A DNA stretch of 64,000 nucleotides from Burkholderia arboris (GTDB lineage: Bacteria; Pseudomonadota; Gammaproteobacteria; Burkholderiales; Burkholderiaceae): contig NZ_CABVPX010000020.1 in NCBI RefSeq assembly GCF_902499125.1, positions 1-64,000 on the forward strand. The letters are read 5' to 3'. Below are positions 6,356 through 15,701 of this stretch, piece after piece. Numbering within the stretch: the stretch's first letter is position 1; the number at the start of each line of letters is the position of its first letter. Below the pieces are notes generated by a model. The model saw only the letters and a program-made list of their open reading frames with translations, ran no database searches and was not told where the DNA came from. The position numbers were made by a program, and so were the translations under genes.

Positions 6356-8701
6356 ATGTCGTCTACCTTTGCCGCGCGGCCGTCGCGCGGCCGGCTCGCG
6401 CTCGCATGCGCGGCCGCTTTCGCGTGGCCGGCCGCGCACGCCGCCTCGACGGACGAGGCTCGCGCCGAGGCGGCCCGCGCGGGCGCCGATCGTCCCGCTT
6501 CCGCCGGCGTCGTCGCGCCGGCTGCACCGGCCGGCGATACGCTGACCGCCGTCAGCGTGACCGCGCAGCGGCAACCCGTCGATCCGGATACGCCGGCCGT
6601 CGTCACGTCGATCACGCGCGAGCAGATCGAGTCGCACACCAACGTCACCACCGAGGACGCGCTGAAGTACGCGCCGAACCTGATGGTCCGCAAGCGCTAT
6701 ATCGGCGACCGCAACAGCGTATTCGCGGGCCGCGACTTCAACGAGCTGCAGAGTGCGCGCGGGCTCGTCTATGCCGACGGCGTGCTGCTGTCGAACCTGC
6801 TCGGTTCGAGCTACGCGTATCCGCCGCGCTGGTCGCTGATTCCGCCCGACGACATCGCGCGTGTCGACGTGCTCTATGGCCCCTTTTCCGCGCTGTATCC
6901 GGGCAACGCGATCGGCTCGACCGTGCTGCTCACCACGCGCCGCCCGGAGAAGCTGGAGGCGTCGCTGTCGACGCAATTCTTCACGCAGCGCTACCACGAC
7001 GGCTACGGGTTCGCGGACAGCTTCGGCGGCAATCATCAGACCGCGCGGATCGCCAACCGCGTCGGCCGGTTCTGGTTCGCCCTGTCGCTCGACCGGCTGG
7101 AGAACGACGGCCAGCCGATGCAGTATGCGAGCCCCAATTCCGCCTACAACCCGAAGCTGGGCGCCGCCGTGCCCGTGACGGGCGCCGCGACCGACATCGG
7201 GCCCAATGGCAGGCCGCGGACGATCGTCGGCGCGCAGACGATCGAGCGGACCGAACAGCTCAACGAGACGGTCCGCATGGGTTACGCGTTCACCGACCGC
7301 GTCGAGGCGACGCTCACGCTCGGGCATTGGGAAAACCACTACCGCCAGCACGGCGAAACCTTCCTGCGCGACGCGGCCGGCAATCCGGTCTACGGCGGCA
7401 ACGTATCGATCGGCGGCCAGAACATGACCGTCGCGCCGAACGCGTTCGCGCCGCAGCGCGGCGACCAGGAGAACTGGCTGTACGCGCTCGGCCTGAACGG
7501 CCGGCTCGATTCGGGCTGGCGGCTGTCGGGCGTCGTGTCTGCATACGATGTGTCGCGCGACGTGCTGCGGGCGGCGTCGACCGTGCAGGGCGGTGCGGGC
7601 ACGCTGTTCCAGGGCGACGGCACGGGCTGGCGCACGCTCGACCTGAAGGCCGAGGCGCCGGAGGTGAAGGGCCACACGTTCACGTTCGGCTATCACTACG
7701 ACAACTACTTCCTGCGCAACGTCACGTACAACACGGCCGACTGGCTGGCCGGGCCGACCACGTCGCTCGCGAGTGTCTATCGCGGCGATACGCGCACGCA
7801 GGCGCTGTTCGGGCAGGACGCGTGGCGTTTCGCGCCGGGCTGGCTCGCGACGCTCGGGCTGCGCTACGAGCGCTGGGATGCGTATGGCGGCGCGCTCGGC
7901 AATGCGGGCGGCACGCTGGGTTACGCGGACCGCGGCGCAAACGCGCTGTCGCCGAAGGTCGCGCTGCAATGGGATGCGACGGACGTGTGGCGCTTCCGGC
8001 TGTCGTTCGCGACCGGCACGCGGTTCCCGACGGTCGGCGAGCTGTTCCAGGGCACGATCTCGAACAACGCGATCGTCAACAACAACCCGAACCTGCGGCC
8101 GGAAAAGGCGATCGACTGGGACTTCACGGCCGAGCGCGACGTGGGCGTCGGTGTCGTGCGCGCGAGCGTGTTCCAGAGCGACCTGCGCGACTCGATCTAC
8201 AGCCAGACGACGGTGTCGGGCGCGACGACCGTCACCAACATCTCGAACGTCGACCGCGTGCGCGTACGCGGCGTCGAACTCGCGTTCAGCGGCGAGAACG
8301 TCGGGCTGAGGGGGCTCGCGATCGACGCGAACGTGTCGGCAAGCAATGCGCAGATCCTCGCCGATGCCGCGAATCCGGCCTACGTCGGCTCGCGCTTCCC
8401 GCGCATTCCGCGCATGCGCGCGAACCTGCTCGCGTCGTATCGCTTCGACGAGCACTGGCTCGCGAGCGTCGGCGTGCGCTACTCGGGCCGCCAGTTCAAC
8501 ACGCTCGACAACAGCGACGTGAATCCGGATGTCTACGGCGGCACGAGTTCGTTCACGGTCGTCGACCTGAAGGCGCGCTACCGCCTCGATCGTCACTGGA
8601 GCGCGTCGCTCGGCATCGACAACCTGACGGACCGCCGCTACTACGTGTTCCATCCGTATCCGGGCCGCACCTTCTATGGAGAATTGAAATGGTCGCTGTG
8701 A
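6356..8701 (+). CDS. TonB-dependent outer-membrane receptor
   Basis: A 781-aa gated outer-membrane transporter powered by TonB-ExbBD. A signal peptide (about residues 1-30, AAHA) is followed by a disordered Ala-rich linker and a TonB-box-like LTAVSVTAQ. The plug domain follows (TPAVVTSITREQIESHTNVTTEDALKYAPN, then RVDVLYGPFSALYPGNAIGSTV). The 22-strand barrel then ends with LTDRRYYVFHPYPGR and a terminal YGELKWSL. The ligand is unknown. DUF2946 and CxxC neighbours suggest copper or an iron/metal chelate. ATG 6356 has AGGA upstream. The next gene starts inside its last codons, so the two are translationally coupled. Confidence 0.9.
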   Translation: MSSTFAARPSRGRLALACAAAFAWPAAHAASTDEARAEAARAGADRPASAGVVAPAAPAGDTLTAVSVTAQRQPVDPDTPAVVTSITREQIESHTNVTTEDALKYAPNLMVRKRYIGDRNSVFAGRDFNELQSARGLVYADGVLLSNLLGSSYAYPPRWSLIPPDDIARVDVLYGPFSALYPGNAIGSTVLLTTRRPEKLEASLSTQFFTQRYHDGYGFADSFGGNHQTARIANRVGRFWFALSLDRLENDGQPMQYASPNSAYNPKLGAAVPVTGAATDIGPNGRPRTIVGAQTIERTEQLNETVRMGYAFTDRVEATLTLGHWENHYRQHGETFLRDAAGNPVYGGNVSIGGQNMTVAPNAFAPQRGDQENWLYALGLNGRLDSGWRLSGVVSAYDVSRDVLRAASTVQGGAGTLFQGDGTGWRTLDLKAEAPEVKGHTFTFGYHYDNYFLRNVTYNTADWLAGPTTSLASVYRGDTRTQALFGQDAWRFAPGWLATLGLRYERWDAYGGALGNAGGTLGYADRGANALSPKVALQWDATDVWRFRLSFATGTRFPTVGELFQGTISNNAIVNNNPNLRPEKAIDWDFTAERDVGVGVVRASVFQSDLRDSIYSQTTVSGATTVTNISNVDRVRVRGVELAFSGENVGLRGLAIDANVSASNAQILADAANPAYVGSRFPRIPRMRANLLASYRFDEHWLASVGVRYSGRQFNTLDNSDVNPDVYGGTSSFTVVDLKARYRLDRHWSASLGIDNLTDRRYYVFHPYPGRTFYGELKWSL

Positions 8702-9957
8702 AGTCGTTCGCGGCAGGCTGCGCGCTGTGGCTCGCGGTGCTGACGCCGGCCGGCGCGCATGACGCGCACGATGCGTCGAAAGCCGCCGATCCGCATGCCG
8801 CGCACATGAACATGCAGGCCGCGCCTGCCCAGCAGAAGCAGCCGCTCGCGACGGGCGCCGCGTTCGATGCGCGTCACCGGCTGTGGGTCGCGTGGGTCGA
8901 AGGCGCGCATGTCGTCGTCGCGCATTCCGACGACGCAGGCCGCACGCTGTCGGCGCCTGTTCCCGTCAACGCGATGCCGGAGCCGGTCTACACGAGTGCC
9001 GAGAATCGTCCGAAGATCGCGACGAGTCCGGACGGGCGTGCGGTGTACGTGTCGTGGTCGATGCCGCTCGATGCGCCGTACACGGGCATGGTGCGTTTCT
9101 CGCGCTCGCTCGACGGCGGCGCGACGTGGAGCGTGCCTGTTACCGTGCACCGTGACCGGCAGGCGATCACGCACCGCTTCGACATGATGGCCGTCGATCC
9201 CGCCGGCAACATCGCGATTGCATGGATCGACAAGCGTGATCTCGTCGCGGCGAAAGCGGCGGGGCAGGCGTACGAAGGCGCGGCCGTCTACTACGCGGTG
9301 TCGCGCGACGGCGGCGCATCGTTCGAACCCGAGCGCAAGGTGACCGACCACACGTGCGAATGCTGCCGGATCGCGATGGCGATCGATCCGGCCGGGCGCA
9401 TCGAGGCCGTATGGCGCAACGTGTTCCCGGGGCAGATTCGCGATCACGCGCTCGCGGTGCTGCCCGTCGTGGCGTCGGAGCAGGTCGTGCCGGTGCGCGC
9501 GACGTTCTCGAACTGGCATGTCGAGGCATGCCCGGAGCACGGGCCGGCACTGGCGATCACGCCGGACGGCACGCGCCACCTCGCATGGTTCGGCGTCGTC
9601 GACGGCCGGGCCGACGTGTTCTATTCGCGCATCGGCGCCGATGGCCAGCCGCGCGGCACGCCCTGGGCGTTCGGCGCGAATCCTGCCGCACCGGGCGAGC
9701 AGGCGTCGCATGCGGCGCTCGTCGCGCGCGGCGACGTCGTTTGGCTTGCATGGAAGGCGTTCGACGGCGACACGATGCAGATCAAGCTGCGCCGGTCGGA
9801 CGATCGGGGCGAGCACTGGTCGGCGCCGCGCGTGATCGCGTCGACGTCGGGCGCGAGCGACAACCCGCAACTGCTCGACGATGCGGGCCGCCTCTATTTG
9901 TCGTGGCGCACGCGTAACGACGGGTACCGGCTGATCGCGGCGGAGGGGGCGCAATGA
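8689..9957 (+). CDS. Secreted Asp-box (BNR/sialidase-like) beta-propeller, metal-locus associated
   Basis: A 422-aa protein. The signal peptide is residues 1-23 (AGA). The mature N-terminus is a short His/Met-rich stretch (about 24-42, HDAHDAS...HAAHMNM), a typical metal-binding tail. The body has Asp-box repeats SDDAGRTLS (80-88), SLDGGATW (140-147), SRDGGASF (205-212) and RSDDRGEHW near the C-terminus, which define a sialidase-type propeller fold. The sialidase Arg triad is not evident, so enzymatic sialidase activity should not be assumed. A CECC motif sits at 223-226 with further Cys in EACPEHG. It starts 13 bases inside the receptor gene behind GGAG and overlaps the next gene by ATGA, so it is part of one coupled operon. 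Confidence 0.75.
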   Translation: MVAVKSFAAGCALWLAVLTPAGAHDAHDASKAADPHAAHMNMQAAPAQQKQPLATGAAFDARHRLWVAWVEGAHVVVAHSDDAGRTLSAPVPVNAMPEPVYTSAENRPKIATSPDGRAVYVSWSMPLDAPYTGMVRFSRSLDGGATWSVPVTVHRDRQAITHRFDMMAVDPAGNIAIAWIDKRDLVAAKAAGQAYEGAAVYYAVSRDGGASFEPERKVTDHTCECCRIAMAIDPAGRIEAVWRNVFPGQIRDHALAVLPVVASEQVVPVRATFSNWHVEACPEHGPALAITPDGTRHLAWFGVVDGRADVFYSRIGADGQPRGTPWAFGANPAAPGEQASHAALVARGDVVWLAWKAFDGDTMQIKLRRSDDRGEHWSAPRVIASTSGASDNPQLLDDAGRLYLSWRTRNDGYRLIAAEGAQ

Positions 9958-10436
9958 AGCGGCTGATTGGGTTGATCGGCATCGTGCTCGCGAGCATGTC
10001 CGCGTGGGCCGGCGGCGAACTGCAGCCGCTGCGCGCGGCCGACGTCGCGCGGTTGGTTGCAACCGCGCACGAGCGGCCGCTGGCGATCGAGATCTGGTCG
10101 CTCGATTGCGGATACTGTCGCGAGAACGCCGCCCATCTGGTCGCGTGGCAGCGCCGTCATCCGGACGTGCAGCTCGCGATGGTGGCGATGGATGCGTATG
10201 ACGACAACGGTGCGGCGATCGCGCAGGCGCTTGCGCAGATGAACCTGCCGCCGCAGGTTGCGCAGTATGCGAACGCGGAACCGATGCCCGAGCGTTTGCG
10301 CGCGGCACTGGATGCCGGATGGCGGGGGGAAATGCCGCGCACCGTGTGGATCGGGCGCGATGGCGCACGCGAGGCGCGCAGCGGATTGCTGACGGCCGAC
10401 GTGCTCGATGGCTGGTTGCAGCACGCGAAGCGTTGA
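9954..10436 (+). CDS. Periplasmic thioredoxin-like protein
   Basis: A 160-aa protein. The signal peptide is residues 1-19 (SAWA). The thioredoxin-fold start LAIEIWSLDCGYCRENA contains the redox motif C52-G-Y-C55, and a cis-Pro region appears as EMPRTVWIG. It resembles TlpA/DsbE-type reductases. As last gene of the DUF2946-TonB-propeller operon (ATGA overlap), it could keep the Cys motifs of DUF2946 (HCVYC) or of the propeller (CECC) reduced. That role is inference from context. Confidence 0.8.
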   Translation: MKRLIGLIGIVLASMSAWAGGELQPLRAADVARLVATAHERPLAIEIWSLDCGYCRENAAHLVAWQRRHPDVQLAMVAMDAYDDNGAAIAQALAQMNLPPQVAQYANAEPMPERLRAALDAGWRGEMPRTVWIGRDGAREARSGLLTADVLDGWLQHAKR

Positions 10437-10481
10437 ACGCGCGGGGGGCGCGCGGCGAACGGGCCGCGCGCCGGCCTGATG

Positions 10482-10504
10482 CGAAAACGCGCCCGAAGGC
10501 GCGT
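10482..10504 (-). terminator. Intrinsic terminator of glsB
   Basis: On the minus strand CGCGCC/GGCGCG with a TTCG-type loop is followed by GTTTTC, directly after the glsB stop. Confidence 0.7.
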
Positions 10505-10515
10505 GGAGAGAAGCG

Positions 10516-10770
10516 TCAGGCCGCTCGCTTGAATAGCCGGATCACGAACAGCAGGATCACCGCGCCGACGACCGCGACGATCACCGAGCCGATGAAGCCG
10601 CTGCCGACGCTGATGCCGAGTATCCCGGCGAGCCAGCCGCCGATCACCGCGCCAACGATCCCGACGATGATGTCGACGATCAGCCCGAAGCCGCCGCCCT
10701 TGACGAGCAGGCCGGCAAGCCAGCCGGCGATTGCGCCGATGATGAGCCACATAATCAAGCCATGAGTCAT
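10516..10770 (-). CDS. GlsB/YeaQ/YmgE family stress-response membrane protein
   Basis: An 84-aa protein with three glycine-rich transmembrane helices: LIMWLIIGAIAGWLAG, LIVDIIVGIVGAVIGGWLAGILG and FIGSVIVAVVGAVILLFVIRLF. This is the transglycosylase-associated protein (PF04226) pattern. Members are small inner-membrane proteins induced by envelope or acid stress; their molecular role is unknown. ATG 10770 is preceded by GAGAGGA. Longer in-frame starts upstream are rejected because they add a non-membrane leader absent in the family. Confidence 0.9.
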   Translation of the reverse strand: MTHGLIMWLIIGAIAGWLAGLLVKGGGFGLIVDIIVGIVGAVIGGWLAGILGISVGSGFIGSVIVAVVGAVILLFVIRLFKRAA

Positions 10771-11023
10771 GGTGGTCCTCTCCTTGGGTTGAGTCGAAAT
10801 GACCGGACGCCGGCTGTCGCGCCGCAAGCTGGTTGAAAGCGGCGTGCGACCCGCCGCGCCGCCCACGCAATGTAACGCGATAGGCGGGTCAGAATCGTTA
10901 AGTAATGTTATGCACCCTTAAGCGGATTTTCCAGGGAATTCGTCTGGCTACGGCGCGGTTCGTGCGGGGACGATGCGCGACGAAATGAATCTGTAAGAAA
11001 TGGCTGCCGTCGAAGTGCGTCGG

Positions 11024-11245
11024 TCACGCGTGTGACCGCCCGAGCGTCGTTGCCGGCAGGTGCGCGTCGGGCAGACCGTCGCCCGCATCGGCGATCAGTC
11101 GCGCGACAGTTGCGGCATCGCCGATCGCTTCGATCGACAGCAGTGCGAAACGGGCGAGAAAGAGCGACGCATCGGCTTCGCCGATCCGGGTCATCGTGTG
11201 GCACAGGTCGGTGTAGAGCGTGTCGCGTTCGGTGTCGGTCATCAT
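11024..11245 (-). CDS. DUF2783-like small protein
   Basis: A 73-aa protein. The core DTLYTDLCHTMTRIGEADASLFLARFALLSIEAIGD fits the DUF2783 pattern as I know it (a Y..L...H..L...S..L.ARL.LLL...IGD helix pair), usually found next to aromatic-ring flavin hydroxylases. Its ATG overlaps the stop of the upstream hydroxylase (ATGA), so it is translationally coupled and probably acts with it. No catalytic motif is visible. Confidence 0.7.
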   Translation of the reverse strand: MMTDTERDTLYTDLCHTMTRIGEADASLFLARFALLSIEAIGDAATVARLIADAGDGLPDAHLPATTLGRSHA

Positions 11246-12987
11246 GCGGTCTCCTGACGATCGGTTTCGGTTTCGGTGGATGTGCGCGGATGGAGCGCAC
11301 GATCGAGTGCGGTGGCCAGGTCGTCGGCATGCGCGTCGTGCCAGCGGCCGAGCACGTGCCCGTCCGGACGGACGAGATAGACGGTGCCGTTGCGTGCACC
11401 GTACAGGGCGAACAGCCTGCCGTCGTCGTCATGGCCGCTGCACGCCGGGTGCCGTGGTGCAGCATGCCGTGCGAGCGTAACGAGTGCGAACGGCACGTGC
11501 GCCTCGTGCAGGCGTTGCTCGAGCGCGGCGAGCGACGGATCGGGTACGCCATCGCTCGTGAAGCAGAACGCGGTGAAGCGTGGTGCGACGAGATCGGTCA
11601 GGTGGCCGCGGCGTGTGTCGTCGCCAGGTGCCGCATACAGCGTCAGCGGACATTCGGCGAGTACCGTGCCGGGTGCCGGGCCGGCCGCGAACGTGTCGCG
11701 TTCGGCTGCGTTGAGCGGTGACGCCGCATACGCGATGGCCGATGTCTGGCGCGGATTGATCAGCGAACGCAGTGCCGGATGCCGGACCGCGAGCGTCAGC
11801 ACGGCCTTGCGCATCAGTTCGAATGCAAACGACGGCGGTGCCATGAACTCGGTGCTCTTCGTGCCGTAGCGCAGGTTCTCGTGCGTCGCGAATACGCGCT
11901 CGTCCGAGTAGCTGTCGAGCAGGGCGTCCGACGCGATGCCGCGGATCACGTACGCGAGTTTCCACGCGATGTTGTCGGCATCGTCGATACCCGAATTCGC
12001 GCCGCGCACGCCGAAGATCGGCACGAGGTGCGCGGCGTCGCCGCAGAACAGCACGCGGTCGTGCCGGTAGCGTTCGAGCGTCAGTGCGTTCGCCTTGTAG
12101 ATCGTGATCCAGATCGGCGACCATGCGCCGCGCTCGCCCATCATGTCGAGCAGGTTCTGCACGCGCGGGATCACGTTCTCGGGCTTCACGGCCGCCTCGG
12201 CATCCTCGTCGTCGCGCAACTGGTAGTCGATCCGCCACACGTTGTCGGGCTGCTTGTGGACGAGCACCGTCGAGCCCGGGTTCGACGACGGATCGAAGTA
12301 CGCGAGGCGCTCGGTGGGCCGGTCGCTGTCGAGCGCGATGTCGACGATCACGTAGCGGCCCTCGTAGCTCGTGCCCTGGAGCGACAGGCCGAGTGCATCG
12401 CGCATCGTGCTGCGTCCGCCGTCGCACGCGACGACCCGGTCGGCATCGAGCGCGTAGCCGCCGAGCGGCGTGTCGACGTCCAGGCGCACGCCGTCCGGTT
12501 GCCGCGTCACACCGGTGACCTTCGTCTGCCAGCGGATCTCGATGAGATCGGGGCGGCGGCGCGCGGCGTCCAGCAGGAACTGCTCGATGTGATACTGCGC
12601 GAGGTTCACCATCGGCGGCAGCTTCTGGTTCCCGTCCTGCGGCATCGTGAAATGCAGGACTTCATCGCGACGGTAGAAACTGCGTCCGCCGGTCCACGGC
12701 AACCCGACGCGCAGGAAATCGTCGAGCGCGCCGAGCCGTTCGATGATCTCGAGGCTGCGGCGCGAGATGCAGATCGCGCGGCTGCCGTGGCAGACCGAGT
12801 CGTCGGCTTCGATCAGCACGCTGCGGATGCCGTGATTCGCGAGGCCGAGCGCGACGGCGAGACCCACGGGGCCGCCGCCGACGATCGCAACGCGATGCCG
12901 GTGCGTATCGATGCCGTCGACGCAATCCGGCAGATGCGCGGGATGGCGCTCGGCGACGAACGGATAAGGTTTGAACGTGATGCTCAT
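11242..12987 (-). CDS. FAD-dependent aromatic hydroxylase (MhpA/PheA-like)
   Basis: A 581-aa class A flavoprotein monooxygenase (PF01494). The Rossmann dinucleotide motif VAIVGGGPVGLAVA (GxGxxG at 37-42) is present, as is the second FAD motif VLFCGDAAHLVPIFGVRGANSGIDDADN at about 310-340. The C-terminal domain (from about 430) is thioredoxin-like, ending LYGARNGTVYLVRPDGHVLGRWH. Such enzymes use NAD(P)H and O2 to hydroxylate phenols or 3-(3-hydroxyphenyl)propionate-like acids; the substrate is unknown. The start at MSITFKPYPF is chosen over upstream Mets that lack family similarity. It is coupled to the DUF2783 gene and lies downstream of a LuxR regulator on the same strand. Confidence 0.85.
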   Translation of the reverse strand: MSITFKPYPFVAERHPAHLPDCVDGIDTHRHRVAIVGGGPVGLAVALGLANHGIRSVLIEADDSVCHGSRAICISRRSLEIIERLGALDDFLRVGLPWTGGRSFYRRDEVLHFTMPQDGNQKLPPMVNLAQYHIEQFLLDAARRRPDLIEIRWQTKVTGVTRQPDGVRLDVDTPLGGYALDADRVVACDGGRSTMRDALGLSLQGTSYEGRYVIVDIALDSDRPTERLAYFDPSSNPGSTVLVHKQPDNVWRIDYQLRDDEDAEAAVKPENVIPRVQNLLDMMGERGAWSPIWITIYKANALTLERYRHDRVLFCGDAAHLVPIFGVRGANSGIDDADNIAWKLAYVIRGIASDALLDSYSDERVFATHENLRYGTKSTEFMAPPSFAFELMRKAVLTLAVRHPALRSLINPRQTSAIAYAASPLNAAERDTFAAGPAPGTVLAECPLTLYAAPGDDTRRGHLTDLVAPRFTAFCFTSDGVPDPSLAALEQRLHEAHVPFALVTLARHAAPRHPACSGHDDDGRLFALYGARNGTVYLVRPDGHVLGRWHDAHADDLATALDRALHPRTSTETETDRQETA

Positions 12988-13149
12988 CGTTGGCTTCCAC
13001 CGTGGTCGGGTTCGATGCGCACGCATCGATCGACGCGTGCAGCAGGTCGATGCAGTATGAAAGCCGGTCGTGCCGCCGGTGTCCCCATTTCGGGTACGGC
13101 GAAACACGGCGCGCGTGGCCGCGCTACGCCCGGCGCGAACGGAAACGCG

Positions 13150-13959
13150 TCAGGGCTGCAGGCACAGCGCAAACAGCTCGCGCTGGCTCGAAATGCCGAG
13201 GCGCCGGTACGCGCGCTTCTGGTAGGTGACGACGCTCGATGCCTTCACGCCGATGGTCTCGCCGATCTCGTGTGCGGTCTGGCCGTCGAGCACGCCGCGC
13301 AGCACGTCGAGTTCGCGCTTGGACAGGTCGGGGCACGCATGACGCAACCGCGCGAGCATCCGTTGCGGAATGCCGATCTGCGTCGCGCCGGCGAGCGCGT
13401 AGTGATGTTTCGCGGCCTGGGCGATCAGCGGCGCGAGTGTTTCGATCGCCGCGATCTCGCGCGGCTGGAACGCGCCGCTGCGATGCGCGCGGTACAGGTT
13501 GATCGACAGCCACGTCGCATCGTCGGGCTGCATCAGCAGCGCCAGCCGGTCGGATACGTCGGGGCCGCGATAGCATGCCGCGCGATACGCTTCGTGATCG
13601 ATCTCGTCGCCGGCCTGCCGGTGCAGCAGCAAGTCGTGCCGGTGCGTGCCGCGATGGGCGGTCGATACGATCTGCTGGTTGCCGTCGAGTGCGTAGAAGT
13701 GCCGCGCGTAGGTGTCGGCGACGTCGCGCAGGTAGCGGCCGCCGCGACGATCGGCGACCGAGATCGTGCGCGGACGATTGCCGAACTCGTACGCGAAGAT
13801 CGTGCATTGCGTGATCGACAGTGCATCGTCGAACAGCGTCAGGACTTCGGCCGCGAATGCGTTCGGCTCGCTGCCGCCGATCGCGGCGACGAGCCGCGTC
13901 GCGCGGGACACGTCCAGCTGTGCGTTGAGAGTCGGTCGCTCGAGACGCCAGGTGCGCAT
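13150..13959 (-). CDS. LuxR-family transcriptional regulator
   Basis: A 269-aa protein. The C-terminal LuxR-type helix-turn-helix (about 205-265) reads DLSKRELDVLRGVLDGQTAHEIGETIGVKASSVVTYQKRAYRRLGISSQREL. The N-terminal 180 residues are an unassigned sensor domain without an obvious receiver Asp or autoinducer-binding signature. It is encoded 162 bases upstream of the flavin hydroxylase on the same strand and is the natural candidate to control it. Confidence 0.85.
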   Translation of the reverse strand: MRTWRLERPTLNAQLDVSRATRLVAAIGGSEPNAFAAEVLTLFDDALSITQCTIFAYEFGNRPRTISVADRRGGRYLRDVADTYARHFYALDGNQQIVSTAHRGTHRHDLLLHRQAGDEIDHEAYRAACYRGPDVSDRLALLMQPDDATWLSINLYRAHRSGAFQPREIAAIETLAPLIAQAAKHHYALAGATQIGIPQRMLARLRHACPDLSKRELDVLRGVLDGQTAHEIGETIGVKASSVVTYQKRAYRRLGISSQRELFALCLQP

Positions 13960-14081
13960 GATGCGGGGAAGGGGCGGAATGGTCCGGCGATTGTAATCGG
14001 CGGCACGCGGCGCGTGAGTCGGGGGATGCCCGCAAGCGGGGTGAGGCGGGGAAGGGCGCGCACGATTTCGGCGCCGGAAAA

Positions 14082-14117
14082 GAGAAAAGGTCTGACAAGC
14101 GATGCTTGTCAGACCTT
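14082..14117 (-). terminator. Intrinsic terminator of the tRNA-Thr unit
   Basis: A perfect 13-bp stem AGGTCTGACAAGC/GCTTGTCAGACCT with a 3-base loop is followed on the minus strand by TTTCTCTTTT, 8 bases after the tRNA 3' end. Confidence 0.9.
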
Positions 14118-14124
14118 TATGTCT

Positions 14125-14200
14125 TGGTGCCGGAGATAGGAGTCGAACCTACGACCTTCGCATTACGAATGCGCTGCTCTACCAACTGAGCTACACCGGC
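14125..14200 (-). tRNA. tRNA-Thr (CGT), CCA encoded
   Basis: On the minus strand: acceptor GCCGGTG, D-arm AGCTCAGTTGGTAGAGC, anticodon loop TTCGTAA (anticodon CGT), T-arm GGTTCGACTCC and encoded ACCA at the 3' end. The anticodon arm is identical to the enterobacterial tRNA-Thr(CGU) as I remember it. Confidence 0.97.
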
Positions 14201-14214
14201 AGCAGAGAAATGAA

Positions 14215-14244
14215 ATTATATGGTGAAATCCGAGATCTTGGCAA
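14215..14244 (-). promoter_or_regulatory. tRNA-Thr promoter
   Basis: On the minus strand TTGCCA (14244-14239), 18-bp spacer, consensus TATAAT (14220-14215), 15 bases upstream of the tRNA. Confidence 0.75.
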
Positions 14245-14406
14245 TAGGTTTTGCGAACTTTTTTTCAGCTTGCTGCTGCTGCTTCGCGAAACCCTCGATC
14301 CGGCGGACTTCCCGCTTTCACTTCACTGTGATGCGACCGGTCAGGGCCACATCAAGAGGCGCGATTGTACTTGTGCATCGCACCTCCGTCTAGTGCTGCA
14401 GTGCAA

Positions 14407-15420
<1,014 letters not shown>

Positions 15421-15634
15421 GACAGACTCCAAAAGGCCAAAGAGAATCCTTGAATGGCCGCAATTTTACCTGTCGCGCCTCCCGTGCCGCCGGCTTTTTT
15501 CGTCCGGTTACATCGCCGGGCGGCCGAACCGGCCGGGTTTCCGGCGGCACCGGCGGGCGGGTCGCGCGTCGCAGCGCCGGCCGGCCGTCCGGTCAGACCC
15601 CGTGACCGAGCCCGGTTTCAGCCGCGCTCGCGCA

Positions 15635-15670
15635 ATAAAAAAGCCGGCGCCGCATCAGGCGGCACCGGCT
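15635..15670 (-). terminator. Intrinsic terminator of pepN
   Basis: On the minus strand AGCCGGTGCCGC/GCGGCGCCGGCT is followed by TTTTTTATTG, about 30 bases after the pepN stop. Confidence 0.85.
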
Positions 15671-15701
15671 TCATCGCGCGAATGCGACGCGAGCGGCGGC
15701 G

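Noticed and set aside
6253..9957. Very long open frame of over 1200 codons covering the TonB receptor in another frame
   Set aside because: Only its last 422 codons (from 8689) are a real gene; the first part is an Arg-rich shadow of the receptor in a different frame.
11779..14139. Long plus-strand open frame opposite the flavin hydroxylase and LuxR genes
   Set aside because: It is antisense to two well-supported genes, its product has no motif and its composition is that of a GC-driven shadow.
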